DNA of 64,000 nt from Symsagittifera roscoffensis (Eukaryota > Xenacoelomorpha > Acoela > Convolutidae): the NCBI RefSeq assembly GCF_963678635.1, contig NC_087066.1, positions 15,299,949 to 15,363,948 on the forward strand. The letters are read 5' to 3'. The notes below the pieces were generated by a model that was not told where the DNA came from, did no database searches, and saw only the letters and a list, made by a program, of their open reading frames with translations. The position numbers and the translations under genes were made by a program. Shown here piece after piece: positions 51,124-63,731 of the stretch. Position 1 is the stretch's first letter. Each line of letters opens with the position of its first letter.

Positions 51124-53751
51124 TTACAAATTAAAAATTTCGTCGAAAGTTATTTTGTCATTTGTTATTCCGAGTACGCAAGCGGTGTTCGCAATCTGTA
51201 TTGCCAGGGAGATTCTCTGTTTTAAAAAGCTGCATGCTCTGGGTTCCTCAGTGCATGTGCTTAGGTTCTTACAAAGCTTGCTCAAAAAAAACTCTGTGCT
51301 GGGGCCGGCCGCGCCCTGAATCTCTAAAGCTAGCGGTTGAAAAAGATATCCATCATCTCCAAGATCTTTATACTTGTCATTTTTTCGCTCTTCCGCTTCA
51401 GCGGCAGCCCTACCAGGGTTACAAACAGACCCGGCATTTATCCTACAAGGAGCTAAGGAGTCTACTACCGTTACATCCCACAAGAGCTGCTTACCAAAAG
51501 CGCATGGAACGAGCGTCAAACCGTCTGGTCGCTCCTGTAGAGGTGTCTTGGCTCTAAAAACAGACGGAATATGAGTAGAAGATAAATTCTGCTTTATAAG
51601 ATCATTCAGGTTTGAAAGCATAGAGAATCTTCCTTCACTTTTGAGGCAAGAAAGACCATGCCAACCATCCTCGGTAACGTCTTTTCCGCACACGCATTCA
51701 TGCCGTTCGCATATTTTGAGCTTAATTGAAGTCCTATCGCAATTCTGAGTTCTTGGTTCGACAGTTTTAACCGTAAATTTTTGCACGGGCTTTTGTTCAA
51801 CCATTAGGAGCCAAATCTATCTTGGAATCCGTTGAATCTTTTTACGTCCGTTGGTTCGAGTCGTAAAATCAAGTCTGCAATTTCGCTGTCAAAAATTGGC
51901 TCCGTCCAATTTTTTTGGATTTCATTTTCCAGAGCTATTTCAATTTTTGCAAGTTCAAAATGCCGTTTAAGCGCATCGTCATATGTTCCATCCACATGCT
52001 ACAAACCAAAAATTGCGCTCGAGGCATCTTTTGCTCCTACTGCTGAGGCTAAGAAAGCGGTTAAAGCGAGTAGACGAGCGGAACAAACGCCCAAGCCACC
52101 TTTGGCTGCCGGGAGAGCTGCTTGTAAAATCTGGTTATCATCCATTTTCACGTAAGTGACCTTGCATAACGAATTTCTTAGTAATTTGTCGTAGCGTTCC
52201 AAAACATCATTTTGCATGCCAAAGCAATTTTTTTGAGGAGGTAAAAACCATAATGGGCGTCTAGCTTGTCAATGACATCCGAGATTTTTTCAAGCTCCTT
52301 AATTTTCTCGTCGAGCAATTTTTTTTGGCAAAGTTCGCCAATTGGAGATCCTAAAATGAGGAGTTCTTCTTTTGTTTTTATTTTTTTGGGGCATATTTTT
52401 CGAAAAAGTGTTAAAAATGAATCATACTGTGTACTAGTAGTCGGTCCCAAAAAACAAAGTTCGCACTTCTCAGTTTTCAAGCTCAGGCCGCAAATTTGTT
52501 CCGATTTCAGAATGTTTTTAAGGTCCCGGAGTACTAGCTTGTAGTCGTCGGCTAAATTTCCATCATCTAAATATCAGATGTTTATTTTCGACTCCAACCG
52601 TTTGTCTGAATTGTTTCAAAACTGTTTCGCAAAAAGGGGTGGGGCTTCAGGATCACCTTGCTGAGTTCTTGAGTTCCGTCTTCTGACATTATGACAGAGC
52701 TTCCGTAAAAAAGGTAACTAGCTTTACTATAAGCGCAATGGGTGTAATTATACAATTCGGGGAGATTTGAATAAACATGATTCAGCATTGTTTCTCTATT
52801 CAGAGAGTTATCGGCATTCTTAAAATCTATTTATTAAAAGAACAGTGCATTTTGGATTGTCGTCGCGTTCAACTAGGTTTCGAAAGGAGTGTGCAGCGAT
52901 TTCTGCTCCTCGTTTGGTACCGCATCCTACCTGTACGTTTCCGAAAAAATTTTGTCGCTCGGAGAGGGCCTTGCTCCCAGCGCATTTAGGCGCGATATGT
53001 CTCAGCGTGTTGCCTATGTCACTCGGTCTCAACCCACCGTCTATCTTTATGAGGGCGGTAAGCATTGCGCCAAAAAAGAAAGTTCTTGGGGGTTCGGGTA
53101 TTTTGCCATTTCCAATGAGGTTTAACAGCTTAGTAAGCGATTTCAGAAAAATTAAGTCCTGCACTGCCATTCGACTTACTAACAAAATCTTTAAAAATTT
53201 GAGGAACTATTTTACCAGGACCTGAAATCTGGCTCGCTGAAGGTGCTTAGACAACAATTTTTGATAATTATCAATTGAAAAAGGAGCAATTTTGTCATCC
53301 GAAGCTGCAAGCCTTATTCCTCCCTTTACATTTCCTTCATCGAGCTCACTACTTTTTAGCTTTATTCTCTGCTCGAGGTCACTCAGAGGCGGGCTTGAAA
53401 CTTGGGGATGAGGTTTTGGAAGTGACACGTCATTTGGTCGAATTTTTTTATTTTTCAAAGAGCTCATGCTTGTGGTCTGTTTGCGTCCACCTTTTTTCGG
53501 TTGCTCCAAAAAAAAACAAGAACGACGTTAAAAAAAATTAGCCATTTCATAACATTTTCCACATTGTAGACAAGGTCATTTATTTTTTCCGACAGAATTT
53601 CCGCCAAGGGAACGCGCGAGTTTTTTGGTACTCTCTTGGGTACTCGGACATTTGAGATGGCTGTATTAATATAATTGTCTATCTCTAATTCATTATCTAT
53701 TGTTGCTTTATTAACAGATTTCACTACAATGTACACTGTTAAAAAATACAC
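51124..53751 (-). pseudogene. non-LTR-type reverse transcriptase element, copy 1
   Basis: A decayed element in at least eight open pieces across three frames. From right to left: N-terminal region with NVRVPKRVPKNSRVPLAE; RT fingers with DGGLRPSDIGNTLRHIAPKC and TKRGAEIAAHSFRNLVERDD; palm with the active-site box YLDDG (near 52560, intact in sequence but in a shifted frame); thumb with KTEKCELCFLGP, LGSPIGE and LPAAKGGLGVCSARLLALTA. The C-terminal domain (51124-51804) has a Cys/His motif CVCGKDVTEDGWHGLSC, then RPDGLTLVP and LLWDVTVVDSLAP, which resemble a restriction-like endonuclease (PD-D/E-x-K type). Such a layout points to an R2-like or related RLE-bearing lineage, but I cannot place the clade. 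It starts 18 bp from the end of B. Confidence 0.75.
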
Positions 53752-54439
53752 TGAAACCAGTGGGTATTCTTAGAGTTGCTAAGAGAAATTTTTACACAAC
53801 TGATATGATACCAACTAAAACAACAATCACATCTAATCCGATTTATCAGTCCTAAAGGTTTTCAGCATTTTTTGCTTGTGCACTCTTTGTTGTTTTTCCT
53901 CATCTTGACGCAGCATAAAGGTAAAAAAAGGATTTTGACTGGACATTGGGGGACTGAACTAACCCGTGATAAGCGGTTAGTGATAATTTTATAAATGTGC
54001 AAATAAAAGAAAAGACAATTAATTTCATTTGAGTTTTGAAATCGAATTATAGAAATCAAAAACAAGGAACAATTCCACCCGAGCTCAGTAGGTCCAGCGG
54101 TGCACCACCAGACTCTTCAAGCCAGTTCCAGTTTCCCACCTCCCCACGGAAAGCCACTTGACAGACCTGTCTCTAAAATCCCTCAGAGGGCGCTTCACAA
54201 ACAGACACAAACATCAAACATAACGAATCTATTTAATAAGTTTATCACAACAAAAAGGCTAAGAGACCTGGAATAAACTGTTGTATTTTTTTTTAAAATC
54301 TAATCAGGTCGAAAACATCAGAGTATCCGAGTTTACAGTCATAAGTCTCTTCAATACATTATCCAGTCAAAATCCTAGGATTTTTATAGATATCGATGAG
54401 TAATGTTTAATGTGGATAGAAGTCAAGAGAGTCAGATGG

Positions 54440-54790
54440 TTGAGGATAATTGGGTGTCTGGATAATTGCATGCAAAGTTAGGTATCATTCTTTTTTATAT
54501 TTTCTGCATGGTAAGCCAATGTTTGAGGAGGTAAGAACTCATAATCTGCATCCACCAAGTCAAAAACTACCGAAAGATTTCCAGTTTAGCAATTTTTCGT
54601 TTGTTTTTCTTTTGGCGATAAACCTTGCCTCGTCTATAGGGTAACTTAAATTTAAAAAAGTAAGGGTTGAACGTGTTGTGCCACTAAAACAGAAGGAATG
54701 TGAGTGGAATTTGAAGAAAACACCAGTGTTTGGTTTTCGTTTTTTAAACCAAACATTAATTTTTCCATATAGGTTAGCTGTGATCATTTT
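54440..54790 (-). pseudogene. RT element fragment (thumb region)
   Basis: Sequence from GGGTGTCTGGATAATTGCAT to about 54650 is repeated at 56699-56900 and 59160-59360, and aligns with the copy 1 RT thumb around 52200-52290. No usable frame remains. Confidence 0.55.
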
Positions 54791-54799
54791 TGCTTGGTC

Positions 54800-55280
54800 T
54801 CTCTAAAATATCCTGGGTTCCTCGGTAGACATGCTCAATTTCATAAACAGCTTATTCAGAATAATCTCTGTGCTAGGGCTAGCGGCACTCTGAATTAACA
54901 CGGCTATTGTTTGAAAAATAAATCTAATAATTAAATCTCTGAAGATGCACAAAAATGTGCGAAAACGTTTGTTTGAATCTACAATTTTAGTGCATTCTTT
55001 AAGTCTCTATATTTGTCAGTTATCGATCTTCCGCCTCAGCCGTTCCGGGGTTTGAAACAGAGCCTGTGATTTTTCTGTTAGGGACCAGTGTGTAAAATAT
55101 CGTTACATCCCACAAAAACTGCCCAACAACAGCCCATGAGAAGAGCGTCAAACCATCTGGTCGCTTCTGATCAGTCCTATGGAGATGTCGGGGCACTAAA
55201 AGAGAAGGAATATGAGTGGAATGTGAAGAAAATAGCAAGGTTTGGTTCAAAATTTTTAAACCAAACAATGATATTTCCAT
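54800..55280 (-). pseudogene. RT element fragment (C-terminal endonuclease-like region)
   Basis: The minus frame contains KRPDGLTLFSWAVVGQFLWD and VTIFYTLVPNRK, matching copy 1 RPDGLTLVPCAFGKQLLWDV. The segment 54810-54910 matches copy 1 51230-51330. It is decayed and out of frame. Confidence 0.65.
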
Positions 55281-55518
55281 GAAGGGTAGCTGTGATCATT
55301 TGCTCTTGGTGCCCATGGCTTTTGTAAAATTTCTGCATAAATTTATAATGTTTTTTTTTTGCATTTTCGATGATAACAAGCATTTTCGGAAACAAAAAAA
55401 AATTTGACAATAATTTTGTCAACTAGTGTTTTAGGTGAGTAATAGAAAAGAGTCAGACTGTTGGAAATTAAGCCAATCATATTTGAGGAAACTAACTTAT
55501 GGATAGACTAAAACGGAA

Positions 55519-57605
55519 TTGAATGAAACTCGTAAGGGTTGACCTGAAAGGAGGCTGACGCTGTATCAGTAATTTACATTAGGCTGCGCATTCGTTCCCT
55601 AGGCTTTTAAAAAAGATATCCGTTGAAAGGTAAATCTCAAGGTCTATTAGAAAAAAATTCGAATTCAACTAAATTCGCACAAGTTGTGCATCATCAGGAT
55701 TAAATGATTATCAAAAAAATATTAAATAGACCTGGAAAAATTGACAAACACAACAATAGAATGCGCTGGAGTTTTCCAGTCTATCACAAGATAGACAACG
55801 GTATTTACAATAGACAACGGTATTTACTATCACAAGATAGACAACGGTAGCCAAAAAATATCACTAAATTTTTCGCTCAAAAAATGTGGCTCAAAAAACA
55901 AAACAACATACAATTAATATACGAAAATTTTACCCAGGGAAGAAAAATATAACAATAAGAGAAAAAGACTTTTAAAAAAAACACAAATTTATCGAAAAAG
56001 ATTGGTAAAAATTACTGAGTATCTACAGTTGTTTATTTATGACTCGGCAAAAATTTTTAGAGCCTTTTCGGAAAATTTTGCAAAATTTTTTTCATCTCTA
56101 TCAATATTTAAAAAGTCAGATCCTGTTGATGGACAAATTAGGCAAAGGAATTCGGTCTTACTTTTTGTTTTTCTTTGTTTTGTTTTGTGATTTTCCTTAT
56201 CGGCTGCCGCCATTCCGGGGCTACAAACCGAGCCTGCGCTAATTTTACTAAAGGCTAGGGAATCAATTACTTTTGCGTCCCACAGGAGCTGCTAACCAAC
56301 AGCCAATTGGAACTTCCTGTGGTCACTTCGGATCTGTCGTGTAGGGTTGTCGTGGCTCTGAAACAGTAGAAAAGTCTGTCGAGGGCAATATTGCCCAGAA
56401 AACCTACCTGCCCATTTCAGGCTAAATAGGCATTGCCATCCTTCTTGGGTTATCATTTTTCTGCAAACGCATCTATAATTTTCAATAGTTTTTTTCAACC
56501 TAGACGGATTGCAACAGCATATCTAAGCTTCTGATATGTCATTTTTGGTTTTAACCCTTCAATATAGTTTGACATTAACACCGATGCAATTTTACAGTGA
56601 TAAGTATTGAAAATTTTTAAATCAGCAGGTTTTGATTTCAAAGTCACTTAGAGGTTTTGTTTTCAACAGTAGTCTCAGTAAGTTCAAAGCAAAGTTTGGG
56701 TGTCTGGATAATTGCATGCAAACTTGGGTATCATTTATTTTTATGTTTTCTGCTTGGTAAACCAATATTTGAGGAGGTAAGAACTCATAGTCTGCATCCG
56801 CCTAGTCAACAGCTATCGGAAAAATTTCCAGTTTAGCTTTTTTTCGTCAAGCAGTTTTTTGCGACAAATCTTGCCTCGTCTATAGGGGAACCTAAATTTA
56901 CAAGATCATTCTTGAAAATGACTTTTTTTGACATTGTTTAATCTCACTTTTTGACATTTTTTAATCTCACCAGTCGAACACGCGAGTCTTTAGGTAGTCT
57001 CATGAGTTCTCGAACATTTGATATGCCTGTTTTTACTGAACTATCTAGCACTAAGGCATTACTAAATTAAATCAATATAATCAGATTTATCTTTAAAACA
57101 TTAGAAAATGGTTGAAATCGTTTGACTTCTTAAGATTTGCTAAAATTTTTCTTCACACAATTGATATGTTACTAATTAAAGCAAGAGTCATTTCAAACCC
57201 AATTTAAAAATTCTAACAGTTTTAGGCTTTACTTTCTTGTCCATTTCTTGTTGTTTTTCCTCATCTTGGCGTTGCATTGAAAGTGGAGTAAAGAAAACTT
57301 GATTTGGCACAAGAGACTAAATGAAGGACGTCGAATTTATTAGATGAAGGAAAAGTTATTATTTTTTTTGAAAAATTGTTCAGCAAAAAAAATTGAATTA
57401 AGAAACAATCTCACCCGAGCTAAGAAAATCCAGCGGCGCAACAGCAGATTCTTCAGGTCAAGAACTATTCCCCTCAGAACAGAGACCTATTTGAAAAAAA
57501 CCTGTCTCCTAATATCCCGGCTAACAAGTGCAAGTATCAAACAAATCACTTCTATTCAAAAAAATTATCACATCATTTAAGCAAAAAGCTAGTTCATTGA
57601 GTTGC
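55519..57605 (-). repeat. RT element unit 2 (internally deleted tandem copy)
   Basis: Direct repeat of 57608-61184 in three blocks: 55519-55815, 55849-56955 and 56971-57605 match 57608-57900, 58315-59418 and 60550-61184 almost exactly. It lacks the roughly 410-bp and 1,130-bp segments present in the other unit, including the RT core. It contains a Cys/His remnant (minus strand near 56292-56498, VCRKMITQEGWQCL). Three short copies of a TATCACAAGATAGACAACGG-like sequence mark the first junction. Confidence 0.8.
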
Positions 57606-57607
57606 TT

Positions 57608-60600
57608 TTGAATGAAACTCGTAAGGATTGAACAGAAAGGAGGCTGACGCTGTATCAGTAATTTTCATTAGGCTGCGCATTCGTTCCCTAGGCTTTTAAA
57701 AAAGATATCCGTCGAAAGGTAAATCTCAAGTTCTATTAGAAAAAAATTCGAGTTCAACTAAATTCGCACATCTTGTGCATCATCAGGATTAAATGTTCAT
57801 CAAAAATCTATTACATAGACCTGGAAAAATTGACAAATACAACAATAGAATGCACTGGAGTTTTCCAGCCTATCACAAGACAGACAACTGTATTTACATA
57901 ATCAATTTCATAACCCTTGTTAACGTTTTCCTGTAGAATTATCATCGGGACAGTTTTCAAACCTGACTAGTCAGTTTTTTGGTTTTTTTTATATCTATAC
58001 ATAGACTAGGACTTATATGTTGATTGCCGGCTCCTTCCTAGATTCTCGGCGCATAATAGTTTTTGGACATTCGCTACAGACAAATAGAGTCTGTAGCGTG
58101 AATATTTTACGAGTTTTGCCTGTTTGCTCTGTCTTACCTGAATTCAGCTCAGCAGTTCCACCTAACTCCTTAGCAGATTTTAGACAGTGCTGTCCTGCTC
58201 ATGAGTCCTCTTGACGATGTATATCAAACAAGTTACACTCACAAACTTTTCACTCTAGAGGTCTCACACAATTGGAGAGAAAGGCCAAAAAATAACCAGC
58301 GCGAAGTTTTCAAAAGCCAAAAAATATCACTAAATTTTTCGCTCGAAAAATGTGGCTCAAAAAACAAAACAACATACAATTAATATACGAAAATTTTACC
58401 CAGGGAAGAAAAATATAACAATAAGAGAAAAAGACTTAAAAAAACACCAATTTATTGAAAAAGATTGGTAAAAATTACTGAGTATCTACAGTTGTTTATT
58501 TATGACTCGGCAAAAATTTTTAGAGCCTTTTCGGAAAATTTTGCAAAATTTTTTTCATCTCTATCAATATTTTAAAAGTCAGATCCTGTTGATGGACAAA
58601 TTAGGCAAAGGAATTCGGTCTTACTTTTTGTTTTTCTTTGTTTTGTTTTGTGATTTTCCTTATCGGCTGCCGCCATTCCGGGGCTACAAACCGAGCCTGC
58701 GCTAATTTTACTAAAGGCTAGGGAATCAATTACTTTTGCGTCCCACAGGAGCTGCTAACCAACAGCCAATTGGAACTTCCTGTGGTCACTTCGGATCTGT
58801 CGTGTAGGGTTGTCGTTGCTCTGAAACAGTAGGAAAGTCTGTCGAGGGCAATATTGCCCAGAAAACCTACCTGCCCATTTCAGGCTAAATAGGCATTGCC
58901 ATCCTTCTTGGGTTATCATTTTTCTGCAAACGCATCTATGATTTTCAATAGTTTTTTTCAACCTAGACGGATTGCAACAGCATATCTAAGCTTCTGATAT
59001 GTCATTTTTGGTTTTAACCCTTCAATATAGTTTGACATTAACACCGATGCAATTTTACAGTGATAAGTATTGAAATTTTTTAAATCAGCAGATTTTGATT
59101 TCAAAGTCACTTAGAGGTTTTGTTTTCAACAGTAGTCTCAGTAAGTTCAAAGCAAACTTTGGGTGTCTGGATAATTGCATGCAAAGTTGGGTATCATTTA
59201 TTTTTATGTTTTCTGCATGGTAAACCAATATTTGAGGAGGTAAGAACTCATAGTCTGCATCCGCCTAGTCAACAGCTATCGGAAAAATTTCCAGTTTAGC
59301 TTTTTTTCGTCAAGCAGTTTTTTGCGACAAATCTTGCCTCGTCTATAGGGGAACCTAAATTTACAAGGTCATTCTTGAAAATGACTTTTTTTGACATTTT
59401 TTAATCTCACTTTTTGACTGTGTTGTGATGCGCACTTTGGTTAGGTCCTAGAAAATAAAGCACATAATTTTGTTGTTCAGGTCCAAGAATTATTTTGTTT
59501 CCGAATTCGTTTTGACTTTTACGTCTAGCAGCACTGTTTTAAAAATAGGTTAAAATTCCATCATTTTAACACCAAACGTGTACAATGTGGATTCAAGCAT
59601 TTTCAATGTTGTCTGTGCGGTCTCGGCAAAGAGGAATGGAGCCTCGCGTCTTACTTGTTGGGTTCTATTCTCCAAAATGTTAATGGAAACTTCCAAAAGA
59701 GTAAACTCGGCCTACTATAGTCACAATGAGTATATTTCTACAGCTCCCGGTGGTTTGAAAAATTTGATTCAACAAAGTTCCTTTATTAAGTAAACACAAA
59801 ACAGTTTTGAAATCTAAATCCCGGAAAAAAACAAGCTATTCGGGTTGTCATTGCGCTCTATCAAGTTTCTAGGGTAGTTTGCTGCAATTTCAACTCCTCG
59901 TTTAGTATCAACAGACATATATATATAATATATATATATATATTTAAAAACTGTCACTACGATAGCGTTGCTTCCCGCGCATTTAGACGCGATGCGTTTC
60001 AGCAAGCTCCATCTATTTTGGTGATAGCAAAAAAATGGTATTGATACTTTAGCTCCTCTCATTTTGATCAAGCTGAGCAAGAGATTTCAAGAAAAGGATA
60101 CCCGCATTTCCAATTTTATCTGGACCGGTTACTGACCCCTTTGGAAAAATTAACTGCTTTCAAACTCAAGTTAAAAAAACGTTCTAAGATTTCCGGGTCG
60201 GCGCATTTGTATCAGCTCTTTTTTGTTGCATAGATAATATTTTCTTTGTAGCTATGAGCCAAAAAGATGCAATTTTTTCATCCGAAGTGCCAAGTACATT
60301 CCTCATCTTATAATTGTCCCATCGAGCTGGCTGGTGATTAGCGTTATTCTCTGCTCGAAATCTGTCTGGTAAGGGCTTGACCATTGGCACTGGGGTTTAC
60401 GCATTGAAACAACATTAATTTTTTTATTACAGAACTCCTAGCTGCTGCTTGTTCATGACCACTTTTTTTAGTTTGTTCTAGGAAAAACAAACAACATGGA
60501 CGTACAAAAAACCATTCAAAAATTACTTTGTTCTGCGAAAAGTTAAGCGCCAGTCGAACACGCGAGTCTTTAGGTAGTCTCATGAGTACTCGAACATTTG

Positions 60601-61184
60601 ATATGCCTGTTTTTACTGAACTATCTAGCACTAAGGCATTACTAAATTAAATCAATATAATCAGATTTAACTTTAAAACATTAGAAAATGGTTGAAATCG
60701 TTTGACTTCTTAAGATTTGCTAAAATTTTTCTTCACACATTTGATATGTTACTAATTAAAGCAAGAGTCATTTCAAACCCAATTTAAAAATTCTAACAGT
60801 TTTAGGCTTTACTTTCTTGTCCATTTCTTGTTGTTTTTCCTCATCTTGGCGTTGCATTGAAAGTGGAGTAAAGAAAACTTGATTTGGCACAAGAGACTAA
60901 ATGAAGGACGTCGAATTTATTAGATGAAGAAAAAGTTATTAATTTTTTTGAAAAATTGTTCAGCAAAAAAAATTGAGTTGAGAAACAATCTCACCCGAGC
61001 TAAGAAAATCCAGCGGCGCAACAGCAGACTCCTCAGGTCAAGAACTATTTCCCTCAGAACAGAGACCTATTTGAGACAAACGTGTCTCCTACTATCCAGG
61101 CTAACAGGTGGAAGTATCAAACAAATCACTTCTATTCAAAAAATTATCACAGCAATTAAGCAAAAAGCTAGTTTATTAAGTTGC
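57608..61184 (-). repeat. RT element unit 3 (longer tandem copy)
   Basis: Head-to-tail neighbour of unit 2 that keeps the RT body. From right to left: the 5' region 60550-61184 and N-terminal NVRVLMRLPKDSRVRLAL (60344-60631), RT fingers with IASKCAGSNA and TKRGVEIAANYPRNLIERND (59814-60080), palm remnants (59430-59790), thumb (59160-59370) and a C-terminal Cys/His remnant (58755-58961). A TA microsatellite lies inside at about 59919-59942. All frames are broken. Confidence 0.8.
59919..59942. repeat. (TA)n microsatellite within the RT pseudogene
   Basis: A short TA run that interrupts the RT fingers coding sequence of unit 3. Confidence 0.8.
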
Positions 61185-61279
61185 CCACTAATGCAAATGG
61201 ATACCAACTTGTAGATATATAAAAGAAAAATTTATATTCAGAACAAACCAGAAGGTCAAAAATTATCATGTTAACCGAC

Positions 61280-61690
61280 AGAAGTGCCGAGTAAACTGTT
61301 TTGCGAGGGAGAGCCTCTGCTTAAAAAACACGCCCCGGTACTTCTGCTAAGATGCTCGCAAGGTTTTATTAAGGGCATTCTAGCATCGGTGCGAGTGCAG
61401 GCAGCAACCTGAACCTCTAAGGCTATTGAAAAAATTACATCCATTGTTAATTAACTCTTTCTTGCCAGTTTTGCGCAAAATGCAGCATAGCCGGCATCCG
61501 TTTTGGGCTTAAAAACTGAGCATGCGTTCAATCAATTTGGACTAAGGAGGCAACCTCCGTTACATCACACAGTAGCCACCTACAAACAGCGCATGGGACA
61601 AGCGATAAAGCTAAACTGTAAAACCAAGAAGCTTGTCCATCTGTTGACCTCCTTTTATCTCGTTTTTGTTTTGCTGATGGCATGTAATTT
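61280..61690 (-). pseudogene. RT element fragment, copy 4 (C-terminal end)
   Basis: The stretch 61300-61430 aligns with the copy 1 C-terminal end (51180-51340): GAGGGAGAGCCTCTG, a GGTACTTCTGC landmark and GAACCTCTAAGGCTATTG. The stretch 61500-61600 aligns with the Ser/Pro-rich part before it. No intact frame. Confidence 0.55.
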
Positions 61691-62639
61691 AGTGTAAAGT
61701 TTTTTTTCAGTTTTTAACATAGTACAAGGCTTGAAATTTTTTATAAAAGTTCCCCTTTTGAATTGAGTTGAAAAATTTACCGTAGAAATGCCATAAATTG
61801 GCATATAGCTATTGAAAAAGTACGTGAAATTCTGTTCCTGAAATTACATATGGAAAAGCTCTTTTTTCGGTGTTTTTCTCATTTTTAAAAAAATTTCCAA
61901 ATTTTTTAAATAATAGTAGAGTTTTCGTGGTTTTATGGACATACTATTGTGAAGTGATTGCAATGATTACCGCAACAAGGTACTCAACAATTTGATCTTA
62001 GGTGAACAAAACCAAATTTGTTGACAGTCTAATTTTGCTCTCAGAAAGTTCCACAAAATTGTCTTAACAGTGTCTTTTTCGAATGTAGCTTTTATGAAAG
62101 TCAATTTTTGCAGGAAAATAATGAATTGAGATCTGATGCGGTATCAAAAAATGTTACTTTGTACTTCAGTTTGCAGTTTGCAGTCCTGCAGTCTAACTCA
62201 CTTGCGATTTCCAGTTTCAGTTATCCTGTAGAATAAAGTGAATTCGACTTCGTACCTGACATCTTAAATAGTGCTGTAGATGAGAAAATCTATAAATAAT
62301 TTATAGCAAAGCTCCGTGGTTAAGTTACAGATTTATAATTCGTCTGTGTAATTTCCATAAACGTTTATAAAGAACAAACTTTCTTGTTGAAACCTTCAGA
62401 ACGTTCGAGATCCAACCATTCGGAAAAAAAACATTCAATCGGGGCTAAGTATTCATCGGCACATATTTACCTTTGGTTTCTTCACAGGTTAGAGATAAGG
62501 TAATCAATTTGAGCAAAAACAGGTATCACATGGCTTTAGATTTTCGTTTTTTTTTTTAAATATGGGTAGAACATTTTAACGTTACAATTATCATCAATCC
62601 AAAATTGTCACTATTGTTACAACTTTTCAGTTTTTTGAA
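61691..62639. other. AT-rich region, nothing recognised
   Basis: About 950 bp with T-rich and A-rich tracts and no convincing ORF or repeat. I see no function. Confidence 0.5.
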
Positions 62640-63330
62640 ATCAGTTACTAGCTGCATCTTCAACTTTCCGTTACTTTGCTGTTAGGAACTCAATGCTGGA
62701 GGAATTATCAAAGTTGAACAAAAAATAAAAAACTATTTTGGTTGTTCAAGTTGATTAAATTTTCCAAGTCTGATGTTAGGTTGTTTTACACTAAACCATA
62801 ATAAAATAATTTGGAAGTGGGCCATTAACTGACCCTTGAGGAGCTGACGAACTAATGTTTCCCTCATCTGAGAGTACTGAACTGATTCTATCTCTTGAGT
62901 TCAACTAAACAGGTAATTGCGAAAAAAAAACAGTAAAAGTTTATGAAATACTTCAAGTTCCACTAGCTTCTTCAAAAAAATTTCATCATTTGCTTTTGTC
63001 AAACGCTTTTGATAATTGAAATTAGAAGTGTGAATGTGTTTTTCCTGGACAACCATTTTTGTCATATATTTTGGAAAAACTGAAAATGTGTTAAGGAATG
63101 GTAGAATTTTTCGGCGAGAAGCCAAATTGAGCATCTGTTAGTTTTTCATCCAAACGTTCGTTCATGGCTTTGAATAAAAACATTTCAAACGTTTGAATTC
63201 AATTTTGAGTAAAGTAACAGGTCGATAATTACAAACATCCGCTTTGTTTTCTTATTCACGAATCAGCGATACAATTCCTTTGTTCTAAAGATCCGCGTAA
63301 TTTTTTACCCTTGTTATGATCATGACAAAG
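62640..63330 (-). pseudogene. LINE (CR1/Jockey-like) reverse transcriptase fragment
   Basis: On the minus strand, in shifting frames: NYRPVTLL (near 63210-63235), then KANDEIFLKKLVELEVFHKL and FFFRNYL (62901-63010), then SAPQGSVNGP (near 62817-62850). These are the standard RT blocks NYRPI-LL, AFD-V-H-LL-KL...F-SYL and VPQGSVLGP of CR1/Jockey-type LINEs. Multiple stops and frameshifts. It is a family distinct from the RPDG-type RT elements to the left. Confidence 0.65.
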
Positions 63331-63530
63331 TGCTTAGATGGGATGTACTTACTTTTACTCGTGTTCTTAAAAACAATTGGATCTTTATAACTCTCTTTAT
63401 AATCTTTATAACTCTGATTCATTTGATATTGCGTCATATGAAAGGATGATTTTTTTCTATTCAATTCTGAGGGAAACGGTGTGAAAATCTATGGCTCGGA
63501 CCAGTAAAAACATTCGCAGAGGTTAAATAG

Positions 63531-63731
63531 CAGTATTCAGACAACCGCGTATTCAGACATGTCAGTATTTAGACAAATACTGTTTTAACCAATCAGAATC
63601 GAGACAAGGGAGAAATTATTAAATAATTGTGATTTATTTTGGATTAATTATGTCTTATCTCAATTCTAATTAGTTCATACAGTATTTGTCTAAATACTGA
63701 CCAGTATGAATACGCGGTTGTCTAAATACAG
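63531..63731. mobile_element. MITE with about 55-bp terminal inverted repeats
   Basis: A 201-bp element. The left end reads CAGTATTCAGACAACCGCG and the right end, reverse-complemented, reads CTGTATTTAGACAACCGCG. The inverted repeat continues inward through TATTTAGACAAATACTG for about 55 bp with few mismatches. About 90 bp of AT-rich interior has no ORF. No target duplication is clear. Classed as a non-autonomous DNA transposon, superfamily unknown. Confidence 0.8.

Noticed and set aside
62901-63134. 77-codon minus frame taken as a complete small gene
   Set aside because: It is an internal piece of a LINE RT, continued in other frames on both sides.
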